Shown here one piece after another: positions 1 through 7,700 of a stretch of DNA of 18,853 bases. The translations under genes and the position numbers were made by a program. The DNA lies in assembly GCA_021794335.1 (NCBI GenBank), contig JAJYQZ010000204.1:1-18853 (forward strand), written 5' to 3'. The notes below the pieces were generated by a model. That model saw only the letters and a program-made list of their open reading frames with translations, searched no databases and was not told the DNA's origin. The DNA is from a bacterium. GTDB lineage: Bacteria; SZUA-79; Acidulodesulfobacterales; Acidulodesulfobacteraceae. How positions within the stretch are numbered: the stretch's first letter is position 1; each line of letters starts with the position of its first letter.

Positions 1-2
1 TC

Positions 3-179
3 GGCGCCCCTTTGAGAGATTACACCACTCATATCATAGGCGGCATATCGGTGTCCGCTCCGGTTATACGCACATCGCCGGAAAAGCTCAAAAATATTAT
101 TATTCCCCTCACAATCGAGGCAAGCAATACCATTTCGGGAAAACTCGGCTACGAAATAGGGAAAAAATATTCGGAATAA
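3..179 (+). CDS. IclR-family transcriptional regulator, C-terminal fragment
   Basis: The gene runs off the left edge, so only about 58 codons and the TAA stop are seen. The peptide contains GAPLRDYTTHIIGGISVSAP followed by a PEKL helix and a closing helix with ISGKLGYEIG. This is the signature end of the IclR effector-binding (GAF-like) domain, whose members typically read 'APV.D..G.vvaAlSvsGP' and then a last helix with 'iS..LGy'. IclR proteins are DNA-binding regulators with an N-terminal winged helix, which is not visible here. Effector and targets cannot be inferred. No terminator hairpin is visible after the stop. A promoter for the next gene begins within 20 nt. Confidence 0.75.
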   Translation, partial: GAPLRDYTTHIIGGISVSAPVIRTSPEKLKNIIIPLTIEASNTISGKLGYEIGKKYSE

Positions 180-195
180 GGGAATAACCTTAAAT

Positions 196-224
196 TTGAA
201 TTTTCACAATTTTTAGGATATAAT
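196..224 (+). promoter_or_regulatory. Sigma-70-type promoter
   Basis: TTGAAT at 196-201 and a perfect TATAAT at 219-224 are separated by 17 bp. The predicted start near 231 gives a leader of about 200 nt before the 88-aa gene at 433. That leader contains the repeat element at 305-385. Confidence 0.55.
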
Positions 225-269
225 AGGCCATAAAGGCATTAATTATTTAATAAGTAATAATTTTACTTG

Positions 270-417
270 CCTGATGTTTTGATTTTATTCAAAAATATAT
301 ACGGGTGTCATTCCTGCGTAAGCAGGAAAGTTTCAAAGAAACTTCACGAGTGTCGTCAGACACGAGAGCGAAGCGGTAATCCAGTGTACCTGCTGTTTCG
401 ATTTTATTCAAAAATAT
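270..417 (+). repeat. 29-bp direct repeats flanking a hairpin element
   Basis: The stretches at 270-298 and 389-417 are the same 29-bp sequence with two mismatches. Both begin CCTG and end in GATTTTATTCAAAAATAT. They are offset by 119 bp, and the repeat element at 305-385 lies between them. This looks like a duplication made when the element arrived, or a product of slippage or recombination. The second copy sits just before the Shine-Dalgarno of the 433 gene. Confidence 0.7.
305..385 (+). repeat. Composite hairpin repeat (GTCATTCCTGC family), copy A
   Basis: Three small hairpins follow one another: TTCCTGC/GCAGGAA (311-317, 322-328), AAGTTTC/GAAACTT (328-334, 338-344) and GTGTC/GACAC (350-354, 359-363). 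The element closes with GAGCGAAGCGGTAATCCAG. Both ends match the other copies in the window at 16713-16763, 17896-17915 and 18588-18674. It has no coding capacity of its own and is probably a non-autonomous REP-like or MITE-like repeat. Confidence 0.65.
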
Positions 418-432
418 GCGGAGGGTTAAAAA

Positions 433-699
433 ATGCTTTTAAAAGACGAGAAATCCTTTAGGGAAAAGAGGTCCGAATTCAGGCACAGGATTGTTGACGC
501 GATATACGATAGAATCCCCGTAGATGTCGTCGAGCATTTGGGAAACGCCAACAAAGAAATGATTTTTGCGATAGAAGGGGTTTTCAACAGCTTTGTTAAA
601 AGAATAGATACCAGAATCGAAAGAACAAAGGCGCGCCGCTCCAAGATGGACAGCGGCGAAAGCCCTGACGATGCCGGCGAAGAAAACGAAGAAGATTAA
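433..699 (+). CDS. Small conserved-looking hypothetical protein (88 aa)
   Basis: The ATG is preceded by a strong Shine-Dalgarno (GGAGGG, 7 nt upstream), and a sigma-70-type promoter lies at 196-224, so this is likely a real gene. I do not recognise a named family. The protein is predicted helical and soluble. A basic N-terminus (residues 1-20) leads into a core around residues 25-65 with IPVDVVEHLGNANKEMIFAI and an amphipathic helix FVKRIDTRIERTKARR. The tail (68-88) is strongly acidic and probably disordered. I have an impression of short deltaproteobacterial proteins with a similar HL.NA.KEM core, but no function follows from that. It ends 20 nt before a bidirectional hairpin and is convergent with the micro-gene at 806-868. 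Confidence 0.6.
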   Translation: MLLKDEKSFREKRSEFRHRIVDAIYDRIPVDVVEHLGNANKEMIFAIEGVFNSFVKRIDTRIERTKARRSKMDSGESPDDAGEENEED

Positions 700-718
700 C
701 ATTTTATCCATTTTAACG

Positions 719-775
719 GCAAAACGCTTTTAAATTAAGGTGTTAAAAAACTCCTTAAAAATAAAAGCGTTTTGC
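719..775. terminator. Bidirectional hairpin between convergent genes
   Basis: GCAAAACGCTTTTA at 719-732 pairs perfectly with TAAAAGCGTTTTGC at 762-775 (14 bp). An inner stem TTAAGG/CCTTAA lies at 735-740 and 753-758. The A/T tracts in the arms let it act as an intrinsic terminator on either strand. It serves the 88-aa gene from the left and the micro-gene from the right. Confidence 0.6.
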
Positions 776-805
776 ACAAGACGATCCAAAAAGCGCAACC
801 TTGCC

Positions 806-868
806 TTATTTGCCTTTTTCTTTTGCCGGTTTGCTTTTAGATGTGGATTTTTTTGAAGCGCAAGCCAT
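806..868 (-). CDS. Lysine-rich 20-residue micro-protein
   Basis: A short leftward reading frame starts at ATG 868 and ends at TAA 806. Upstream is GGAGGTGATT, a nearly perfect complement of the 16S rRNA tail, with 8 nt between GGAGG and the start. That is the best Shine-Dalgarno in the window. The 20-residue product begins MACASKKSTSK and ends PAKEKGK, with eight lysines, several serines and one cysteine. It has no hydrophobic segment, so it is neither secreted nor a membrane peptide. An extended -10 promoter lies 75 bp upstream and a hairpin terminator 30 bp downstream, so the unit is complete. Function unknown. Nucleic-acid or ribosome association is only a guess from charge. Confidence 0.5.
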   Translation of the reverse strand: MACASKKSTSKSKPAKEKGK

Positions 869-942
869 TTTAATCACCTCCGTAAGCCTTTATAAATTAA
901 ACGGTTAAATTCCAAATATCTTTAATCGTTTACATTAATTAA

Positions 943-951
943 AGTATATCA
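943..951 (-). promoter_or_regulatory. Extended -10 promoter element for the micro-gene
   Basis: Read leftward, TGATATACT (951 to 943) is a TGn-extended -10 box with TATACT. No good -35 is visible. It lies downstream of the RNase J stop and upstream of the micro-gene. Confidence 0.35.
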
Positions 952-1008
952 TAAGTAATTTCAAAAAAATGTTTTTAACAAAATTTATATTAAAATAATT
1001 ATATTAAT

Positions 1009-2673
1009 TTAAACCTCGGTTATCATCGGGAAAATAAAGGGATGCCTGTCTATCGTCTTATTTAAATATTTCTTTAGCGCCCGCCTGATGTCATCCTTAA
1101 CTTTCACCCAATCGACGGTGTCGTACTTCTGATTTTCCTCTATAACATGAACTACTAATTTACGAAGCGTTTCGTTTAACTCTTTAAAATAATCCTCGAA
1201 GACAAAGCCTTTTGAAACAATCTCCGGTCCCGATATTATGCTCGATGTTTTGGCATCGACTACAAGCAAAACTATAATCATTCCGTTTTCCGAAAGATGC
1301 GCCCTTTCCTTTAATGTGTGGGTACCGACATCGCCGATGCCCTTCCCGTCCACAAAAATTCTCCCAGCGTAAACTTTCTCGTCCGCGCGACATTCCTTAT
1401 CCTCCGTAAATGCAAGGCTGTTGCCGTTTTCCAGAACAAAAACGCTGTCCGCCGGAATACCCGCGCTTACGGCAAGCTTTTTATGCTGATACAAATGCTT
1501 TAATTCTCCATGCACCGGAATAAAATATTTTGGCTTTACTATATTTATCATAAGTTTAAGCTCTTCCTTGCTTGCATGGCCCGAAACATGAATTTCCGAA
1601 ATATTTTCGTAATAAACCTCCGCCCCCCTTCTATAAAGGTTGTTTATGATTTTTGATATCGCTTTTTCGTTTCCGGGGATAAATTTCGAGGATAAAAGGA
1701 CAAGGTCGTTCGGCTTAATCTTTATATATTTGTGGTCGTTAACGGATATTCTCGAAAGCGCGGACATTGCTTCGCCCTGCGTTCCCGTCGTTAATATCAA
1801 AAGCTCCTCCGGCTTATAATAGTCGATCGTCTCCTCGTCTATTAAAATATCCTCGGGAATTTTTAAGTACCCCAATTTCCTTGCGACTTTAGTATATGTG
1901 AGGAGGCTTCTTCCGCTGAATATAACCTTTTTATTAAATTCTACGGCAAGGGAAAGAAGTTCGGAAATCCTGTGTATGTTTGACGCAAAAAGGGCTACTA
2001 TAATTCTTCTGCCGTTGCCCTGAAAAATATTTCTGAATGTTTTTTTTATATCGTTCTCCGATATAGTAAAACCTTCTTTTTCAATATTGGTCGAATCGGA
2101 AAATAATGCCAGAACGCCGTTATCTCCGTAATGGGCAATTCTGTTAATGTCGGTTGCGGAGTTTTTATCTAAGGTCTGGTCTAATTTAAAATCGCCGGTA
2201 TGTATTATAGTTCCTACCGGGGTTTTAATGGCAAGGCTCGCCCCGTCGATAATCGAATGGGCCACCCTTATAAACTCGATTTCAAAATCTCCCAGAGTAA
2301 TCGTATTTCCTGTTTTAACGGTAAAAAGCGATACCTTGAAAGGCAGGTCGTGTTCTTTTAATTTTTCCTCAAGTATTCCAAGGGTAAAAGGGGTGCCGAA
2401 TATCGGAAGGTTAAGCTCCCGCAATATGTAGGGAATTGCACCGATGTGGTCTTCGTGTCCGTGGGTGAGAACGATGCCCCTGATTTTTTGCCTTTTTTCG
2501 GGGTCGTATAAATATCTGATGTCGGGAATTACCATGTCTATCCCGAGCATGTAATCCTCGGGAAACATAATACCCGAATCGACTATTATAATATCTTTTT
2601 CGGTCTCGTAAACCATCATGTTAAGACCGATTTCACCAAGTCCCCCAAGGGGTATTGCTTTTAATGTAAGCAT
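1009..2673 (-). CDS. rnj: Ribonuclease J (metallo-beta-lactamase/beta-CASP)
   Basis: RNase J is a 5'-3' exoribonuclease and endonuclease of cytoplasmic mRNA decay and rRNA processing. At 554 aa it has the usual length. The metal-binding HGHEDH motif is at residues 71-76, a further His is at 139, and HTGDFK is at 158-163. The beta-CASP region follows, with SGHASKEE near 364-371 and PVHGE at 387-391. The start MLTLKAIPLGGLGEIGLN matches the family's N-terminus. No Shine-Dalgarno is visible before this ATG. It lies only 23 nt after vapC with no promoter between, so it is probably read from the abrB-vapC transcript or by read-through from plsC. The C-terminal domain is complete. Confidence 0.95.
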   Translation of the reverse strand: MLTLKAIPLGGLGEIGLNMMVYETEKDIIIVDSGIMFPEDYMLGIDMVIPDIRYLYDPEKRQKIRGIVLTHGHEDHIGAIPYILRELNLPIFGTPFTLGILEEKLKEHDLPFKVSLFTVKTGNTITLGDFEIEFIRVAHSIIDGASLAIKTPVGTIIHTGDFKLDQTLDKNSATDINRIAHYGDNGVLALFSDSTNIEKEGFTISENDIKKTFRNIFQGNGRRIIVALFASNIHRISELLSLAVEFNKKVIFSGRSLLTYTKVARKLGYLKIPEDILIDEETIDYYKPEELLILTTGTQGEAMSALSRISVNDHKYIKIKPNDLVLLSSKFIPGNEKAISKIINNLYRRGAEVYYENISEIHVSGHASKEELKLMINIVKPKYFIPVHGELKHLYQHKKLAVSAGIPADSVFVLENGNSLAFTEDKECRADEKVYAGRIFVDGKGIGDVGTHTLKERAHLSENGMIIVLLVVDAKTSSIISGPEIVSKGFVFEDYFKELNETLRKLVVHVIEENQKYDTVDWVKVKDDIRRALKKYLNKTIDRHPFIFPMITEV

Positions 2674-2696
2674 TAATAATGATTATTTTAATTAAT

Positions 2697-3101
2697 TTAT
2701 TTAATTATCTTTATTTTGATTTCGTTTATTTTGTCTATCCCGGTATCGGCCGTTAAAAATTCGTCGCAACTTGCGCTCGAAGCGCACGCTATTTGTAAGG
2801 CATCGGGCGTCTTAATGCTATATTTGCCTTTTATATATGCGCCGATTTTGGCTATGTTCAAATCTATATCCACAACTTTTAAAAAATTTTTAAAAAGATA
2901 GCCGTATTTAGCTTCCAAACCGCGGTTATTTATTGAAACAACCGGAACTAACACTTCCAAAAACGAAAGGGAAGATGTAAAAAGAATTAACTCTTTTTTC
3001 TGGCATTTTTCGAAATAAGGTAAGACCGCCGGAAAAAAACGTTCATTTTTTTCAAGATAATAAATTATTATATTTGAATCTACAAAAACATTTAATCCCA
3101 T
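2697..3101 (-). CDS. vapC: VapC-type PIN-domain toxin
   Basis: At 134 aa this has PIN-domain length. The four acidic residues expected for the RNase active site are visible: D8 in FVDSN, E49 in SFLEV, D100 in TPDALQIA and D119 in LTADTG. VapC toxins cleave RNA, often tRNA or rRNA, when released from their antitoxin. The start overlaps the end of the AbrB-type antitoxin gene by 10 nt, the usual translational coupling. RNase J follows 23 nt later. Target RNA unknown. Confidence 0.88.
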   Translation of the reverse strand: MGLNVFVDSNIIIYYLEKNERFFPAVLPYFEKCQKKELILFTSSLSFLEVLVPVVSINNRGLEAKYGYLFKNFLKVVDIDLNIAKIGAYIKGKYSIKTPDALQIACASSASCDEFLTADTGIDKINEIKIKIIK

Positions 3102-3313
3102 TCTTTTCTTATTTTTTCGATATATTTTTTTGGGTAAATTCCTTTAGCTATACCTGCAAATTCAGAAATATTCTTTGGAACTAAAGTTATAATTATTGAA
3201 TTATCTATCGCATCGATAAGGAGTTCATCTCCTTCTTTAATATTTATTTGATTTCTAATTTTTTTGGGTATAACTATTTGTGCTTTCTTACCTATTTTTA
3301 ATAATTCAGACAT
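3092..3313 (-). CDS. vapB: AbrB/MazE-type antitoxin (VapB-like)
   Basis: The protein opens MSELLKIGKKAQIVIPKKIRNQINIKEGDELLID, a swapped-hairpin AbrB DNA-binding domain. A short C-terminal tail (ISEFAGIAKGIYPKKY) probably wraps the VapC partner. The frame is open back to an ATG at 3346, but a promoter with its -10 box at 3337-3342 places the transcript start near 3330. AGGAG at 3325-3329 then serves ATG 3313 (11-nt spacing) rather than ATG 3322 (2 nt). I therefore choose 3313. The protein probably represses its own promoter. Confidence 0.85.
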   Translation of the reverse strand: MSELLKIGKKAQIVIPKKIRNQINIKEGDELLIDAIDNSIIITLVPKNISEFAGIAKGIYPKKYIEKIRKEWD

Positions 3314-3336
3314 TTTTATCATTTCTCCTACTATAA

Positions 3337-3365
3337 ATTTTATCATCTAATATTTCTTTTTGCAA
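3337..3365 (-). promoter_or_regulatory. Promoter of the abrB-vapC(-rnj) unit
   Basis: Read leftward, TTGCAA (3365-3360), a 17-bp spacer and TAAAAT (3342-3337) form a sigma-70-type promoter. TGA before TAAAAT makes the -10 box extended. The predicted start is near 3330. It decides the abrB start codon. Confidence 0.5.
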
Positions 3366-3402
3366 GAAAATTTTAATAAAATGTTAGTAAAATTTCATTT
3401 TT

Positions 3403-4119
3403 TTAATTTTCTAATATCGCGCGGGTTTCCCGCTCTATTTTTTCGATTATAATATTGCCGCCGCCTTTTTCGGCGGCGTCTATCGGTTTTAAAATATGAA
3501 GTTCGACGGCTTTACCGGGGTGGACGGTAAGGCTTTTTTTGCTTAAAATGTTTATAGTGCCTTTAATAACTACCGGAAGAACGGTCATGTTCCCCTGCTT
3601 TAAAAACATATTAAGCCCCCCTTTTTTAAAACTCAAAAGTTTGCCGTCAAGAGACCTTGTGCCTTCGGGAAAAATGAGTATAGAGGTTTTGTTTTTAAGG
3701 AGTTCGGTTGATTTTTTAACGCTTTTAAGCGCGCTTCTTAAGTTTTCCCTGTCTATGGGGATATAGCCGAGCCTTTTCATGCTCCAGCCGAGAAACGGAA
3801 TGTTAAAAAGGCTTTTTTTTGCGATAAACCCGAATTTTATATTAAGATAAGCAAGCAAAACAAATATATCGAAATAGCTCTGGTGGTTGGAGGTGATAAT
3901 ATAGGAATTTGAGGGGTCTAAATTTTCGAAGCCGTTAACGGAAACCTTAATGCCCAGAAGTTTTAATATCGCTTTCCCCCACAACTTTGCTATCTTGCGG
4001 GAAGCATTTGCGCTTAAAAATGAGGTTATAACGGCAAGCATTCCTAAAATTATCGTGAACGCGGCTATAACCGCCCAGCAGTAAAGGCTTAAAAAAAAAT
4101 TTATTATGATATTTACCAT
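3403..4119 (-). CDS. plsC: 1-acyl-sn-glycerol-3-phosphate acyltransferase
   Basis: PlsC transfers an acyl chain to the sn-2 position of lysophosphatidic acid to make phosphatidic acid at the inner membrane. The 238-aa protein has a hydrophobic N-terminal anchor (about residues 3-35). It then shows the acyltransferase blocks in order: NHQSYFD at 78-84 (the catalytic HX4D), GYIPIDRE at 118-125 and FPEGTRS at 150-156, then LPVVIKG near 181-187. No clear Shine-Dalgarno precedes the ATG at 4119, but no better in-frame start exists before the anchor. It lies between the pilus operon and the toxin-antitoxin pair and may be read from either its own leader or the pil transcript. Confidence 0.93.
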   Translation of the reverse strand: MVNIIINFFLSLYCWAVIAAFTIILGMLAVITSFLSANASRKIAKLWGKAILKLLGIKVSVNGFENLDPSNSYIITSNHQSYFDIFVLLAYLNIKFGFIAKKSLFNIPFLGWSMKRLGYIPIDRENLRSALKSVKKSTELLKNKTSILIFPEGTRSLDGKLLSFKKGGLNMFLKQGNMTVLPVVIKGTINILSKKSLTVHPGKAVELHILKPIDAAEKGGGNIIIEKIERETRAILEN

Positions 4120-4168
4120 TTAAAGCATTTATTATCATATATATATTACGGATATTCCTGCAAATTTC

Positions 4169-4208
4169 CGTCGGCTATCGACGCGCCGCTGCCCATTTTT
4201 TGGACAGC
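4169..4208 (-). other. Pair of GC-rich hairpins upstream of plsC
   Basis: The 167-bp gap between the secreted-protein gene and plsC holds a GC-rich island in AT-rich surroundings. Two stems stand out: GCTGCCC/GGACAGC (4188-4194, 4202-4208, one G-U pair in RNA) and CGTCG/CGACG (4169-4173, 4179-4183). No T-run follows either one leftward, so a simple intrinsic terminator is not proven. It could be the end of the pil transcript or a structured leader of plsC. Confidence 0.3.
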
Positions 4209-4286
4209 GCGATTGGACTAAAAAGGAAGACGCAACGCCCCCGCGCCGCCTTAAGCCTTAAGCAGTTAAAACCTCATATTTATTCA

Positions 4287-4706
4287 TTAAGAGGGAAATA
4301 CCGCTATTTTAACTGCGACCAGTTGACCGCTTTTATTTTGCACCGCTTCTATGGTAACGGTCTGGTTAAGAGTAAGCTCAGAGCAGGAAATTTCCATGTT
4401 TCCACCTGCCGCTCCCATATTGTTGGGAGCGCTGCATACGGTATTGCCGTCTATGAGGTATGTTGCGCCGTTAGTCAAGGTTATGGACGAACTACCGATA
4501 TGGGAGACAGCTCCTTCGGCATAAATATAATTATTTGAAGATACGGAGGAAGATGAAGCAAGTACTATCAAAGAAGGATGGATAGCCTCAGCGGCTGCCT
4601 CAAAACGATGGTTTGCCGAAACAGGAGACCCAAATCCTGCCCATAATAAAAAAATTATTGCAAGCGACACCGAAAATAGGCTGATTATGAACGATTTTAT
4701 TGTCAT
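4287..4706 (-). CDS. Secreted beta-rich protein of the pilus operon
   Basis: This is a 139-aa exported protein. Residues 1-31 form a signal peptide with a long hydrophobic core and a likely cleavage after SPVSA. The mature part has a serine-rich stretch (about 50-58) and then a compact beta domain: EGAVSHIGSSSITLTNGATY, then GNTVC, then LNQTVTIEAVQNKSGQLVAVKI. This pattern resembles OB-fold-like exported domains such as DUF5666, but I am not sure. Cys91 and Cys108 could form a disulfide. AAGGA lies upstream of the ATG. It is the last gene of the pilV-pilY1 group, 93 nt after pilY1, so a role with the pilus tip is a context inference. Confidence 0.7.
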   Translation of the reverse strand: MTIKSFIISLFSVSLAIIFLLWAGFGSPVSANHRFEAAAEAIHPSLIVLASSSSVSSNNYIYAEGAVSHIGSSSITLTNGATYLIDGNTVCSAPNNMGAAGGNMEISCSELTLNQTVTIEAVQNKSGQLVAVKIAVFPS

Positions 4707-4799
4707 TTTTTTATCCTTATTTTATTTTTTAAAAGATTAAAATGCATAACATCTTGAAACTATACAATATCAATACAGGTTACCCTAACTAAATGAAGC

Positions 4800-7700
4800 C
4801 TATTGATTTTGGTTTTCAAACCATGAGGTCGGCGTAAATTTAGACTGCTGCGCAGGTATCGTAGTCTGAAACACCTGACCCGATTGAGTCGTTATTGTTA
4901 AAATTGCCTTACCCCCGACGGGAGGGGAAATAACCGGCGCTGAAGGCACGCCTGTTCCTATTTCTCCCGATTGTGAAGTGCCGCCAGTTCCAATCGATGT
5001 GACGGTTCCACCGCCATTATTGGTTATAACGCCGGCTCCGGTCAAATAATTAACTGCGTATAAGTTTGCATATCCGTAACCGCATGCGCCGGAAAGAGGC
5101 TTATAAGTGACAAAATATGCTATGCCGTCATAAACTATAGCCGGAGCTACGAGCCTTTCATTTAGCTGCAATTTAATATACCAACCGTAGGAGGTAGCCG
5201 TTGCGGTGCTGGGGGCTGTTACATTTCCAAGGTCGGCTTCGCTATACGGGGTCGAAGGACATTCGCCGACCCCCATTCCCGCAGTATTAACGGCTATCAG
5301 CTCATTAGGCCTGCTATTGGAACCCTGCAAATCTTCCACATTACCCGTTCCAAAGAACAGCCACAGGTTATATGAAGTATCATAGGAAATGGCGGGCGGA
5401 AAAAATATATTTAACTTTGTCGTAGCAGTTGATTGGAAAAGCGGACACCCTGTCCAATTCGATAAAATATCGGAATCGGTTTTGGGAACAGGAGAGGTAA
5501 TATCCTGCCCGCCGGGCGTATCAAATGCCCACATCTGCCCGCCGAGGTCTCCCACATAAAACGCCTCCAGCCTGAAATTAGGGCTCATAACCGGGGCTAC
5601 CGCCGAAGGTATCTGATAATTCATATCTGCGCCGCCGGTGCTGGAACCGTCGAATTTCCATAATTCTTGTTCATCGGCGTAAACCGGCGCGGCAGCGGTT
5701 CCCGTATTAACGGGATTAGGCTCCGCATAAAGGACATATACGGCCTGGCCTGCAATGACCGTGCCTGTCGGATTGTCGGGCAAGTAACCTCCCCCGACGA
5801 CGGCGACATAAGTTTTAACGAATTGCGGCGTATTACTTGAAGTTGCAGGTTGAGGATTGTTTTCACAAATGCCGGTCCCTCCCTTGTCTGAAGGAGAGTA
5901 AAAAGGATTCAGCATGCACACATAAGAAATAACGGGCTGTGACCAGGTATTGCCCATGGGAGCGGTAGCAGCAGGAGTCGGGGAATTGGCGGCATCCGAA
6001 AAATTCCACAAAGGATCGGGATATGTGCTGCCGATATTTTGAGGATCGGTTAAACCAAGCGCAAAATAGCTTGTCCCGCCGTTTCTTTCTCCTGAAATCG
6101 CGATTGTATGCCAGCAATTTGCTCCTGTGGCCCCGACACATGCTGGCGTATTTGCGTTGCTGCCGGCGTTTTCGGTATTCGCCGCCTGTGTACCGGAAGC
6201 GGAAAAAATATTGTTAAAATATATATCGGAAACGGTAGGTGTAGAATCCACAAACTCGTACTCATGGTCAGGTGAAGTAGGCCCTTCGTTAGTCCACACG
6301 ACGGTACCGTCCGTTACGGTGCTTCCCTTAGTTGTAGGCCATACAGGCTGAGTAGTTCCCGATGTTCCGGCCGTGGTAACGGTATAATAATACCCGTTAG
6401 GAGTTGTGGGCATTACTGAGGCGCCGAGAAGATACGGCGTTGACGCAGCCCATGCCTTGAACCCTGGAAATGCCGGATTATACCATGAAGTAAGTTCGGG
6501 CAATAAATCGGGCGGAATATAACCAAACATTTCGCTTCCGCATGTTCCGGTGAGGCAGGCATAAGAATTTGTTGCGGTATTCCATGAATCCGCCGCATCG
6601 AAGCCGTGCAGCATGCCGTCGTTTGCCCCCGCAATTAAAACATTCTGTCTTGAAGCGTTATTTATTTTAAATTGCTGATATGACGCGCTCGGATAAGCAA
6701 ACGGCGGCGGAATCACTAAGACCGGGTCCGAATGGTAAATTGCGCCTAACTTCCAGCCGTCGCTTGGGTTAGGATTCAAAACAAAATTTATAACATCATC
6801 GGCGCAAGCGGTAGGAGATGTTGCGGCCGCGCAGATAGTCGAATAATTACCGGAGGTTATCCCTAATAAAGGTGCAAGGATAGAATCATTAGATGTATTA
6901 AACGGTATCTCGGATGTCCCGCCGGTTGCGGTATCCGGCGCTACCGCCCCGGTTGAAGGATTATAATTGGAAGTTAGGATAGTTCTTGGAACTGATCTCG
7001 TCTTCAAAAGCCATCCAGCGCCATCGGTTGTCTCACAACTACCAGTAGCATTTGGTGGATTTGGTAGATACGGCCAATATGAATCGCATACATTTATAGT
7101 ACCCGTTGAAGTAACGTTGCCGGATGGTCCGCTTAACTGCCCGGAAGCATTAAGATGAAATAGAAATATATTGCCCTCTCCCCATAGGGTTTGGTTAAAT
7201 GCTTCAAAATTAGAATAATATACAAAACCGGAAGAACTGCTTGTCTGATAGACGACGGGGGATGTAAAGCTGGCCGTCTGCGACTCTATCTGGTTAAAAA
7301 CAGCCGTTAAAGAAGAAGTAAGAGCAGACAGGTTGTTTGGCAAATAAACCGTTCCCGAAACGGTTAGCGAGGCGGTGTTATTCAGCGTGTTCGACAAAGT
7401 TATAGTATCGGCGTTAGTATTAACGGCCGTTACGGTTGCGCAGTCGGCGGGGCTGAGGTAAACGCCGCCGCCGTATTCGGTTTCGCAGGCAGAGCTTTCA
7501 TCGCCGTTGTCGGAAATCGTATCCCCCACTAAAACAGCGTTTAAGACGCCTGCGCTGTTAGGTATATATGTGCCGCTCACGGAAGCGCCCGACAGGTTCA
7601 ATGTCGTGGGCGAACTGCCTGCCGCCGCCCCCGAAACCTGGAGCCCGGCGGGCGAATTCGAAGGGTCGATGCCGGCCCCGCCGTCAGCCATCCCTTGAAG

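Noticed and set aside
305..385. Hairpin repeats as a CRISPR array
   Set aside because: There are no regularly spaced identical repeats with unique spacers and no cas genes nearby.
267..461. 64-codon plus-strand frame across the repeat element
   Set aside because: It starts at a rare codon, has no Shine-Dalgarno, is made mostly of the hairpin repeat and overlaps the better supported gene at 433.
3092..3346. Longer abrB start at 3346
   Set aside because: This start lies upstream of the predicted transcript start near 3330 and has no Shine-Dalgarno; ATG 3313 is better served by AGGAG at 3325-3329.
4140..4210. GC-rich island before plsC as a tRNA, SRP RNA or other known RNA
   Set aside because: No cloverleaf, T-loop or SRP tetraloop pattern is present; only two short hairpins can be supported.
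4200..4538. 112-codon plus-strand frame opposite the secreted-protein gene
   Set aside because: It is antisense to a gene with a good signal peptide and Shine-Dalgarno, and its translation shows no recognisable pattern.
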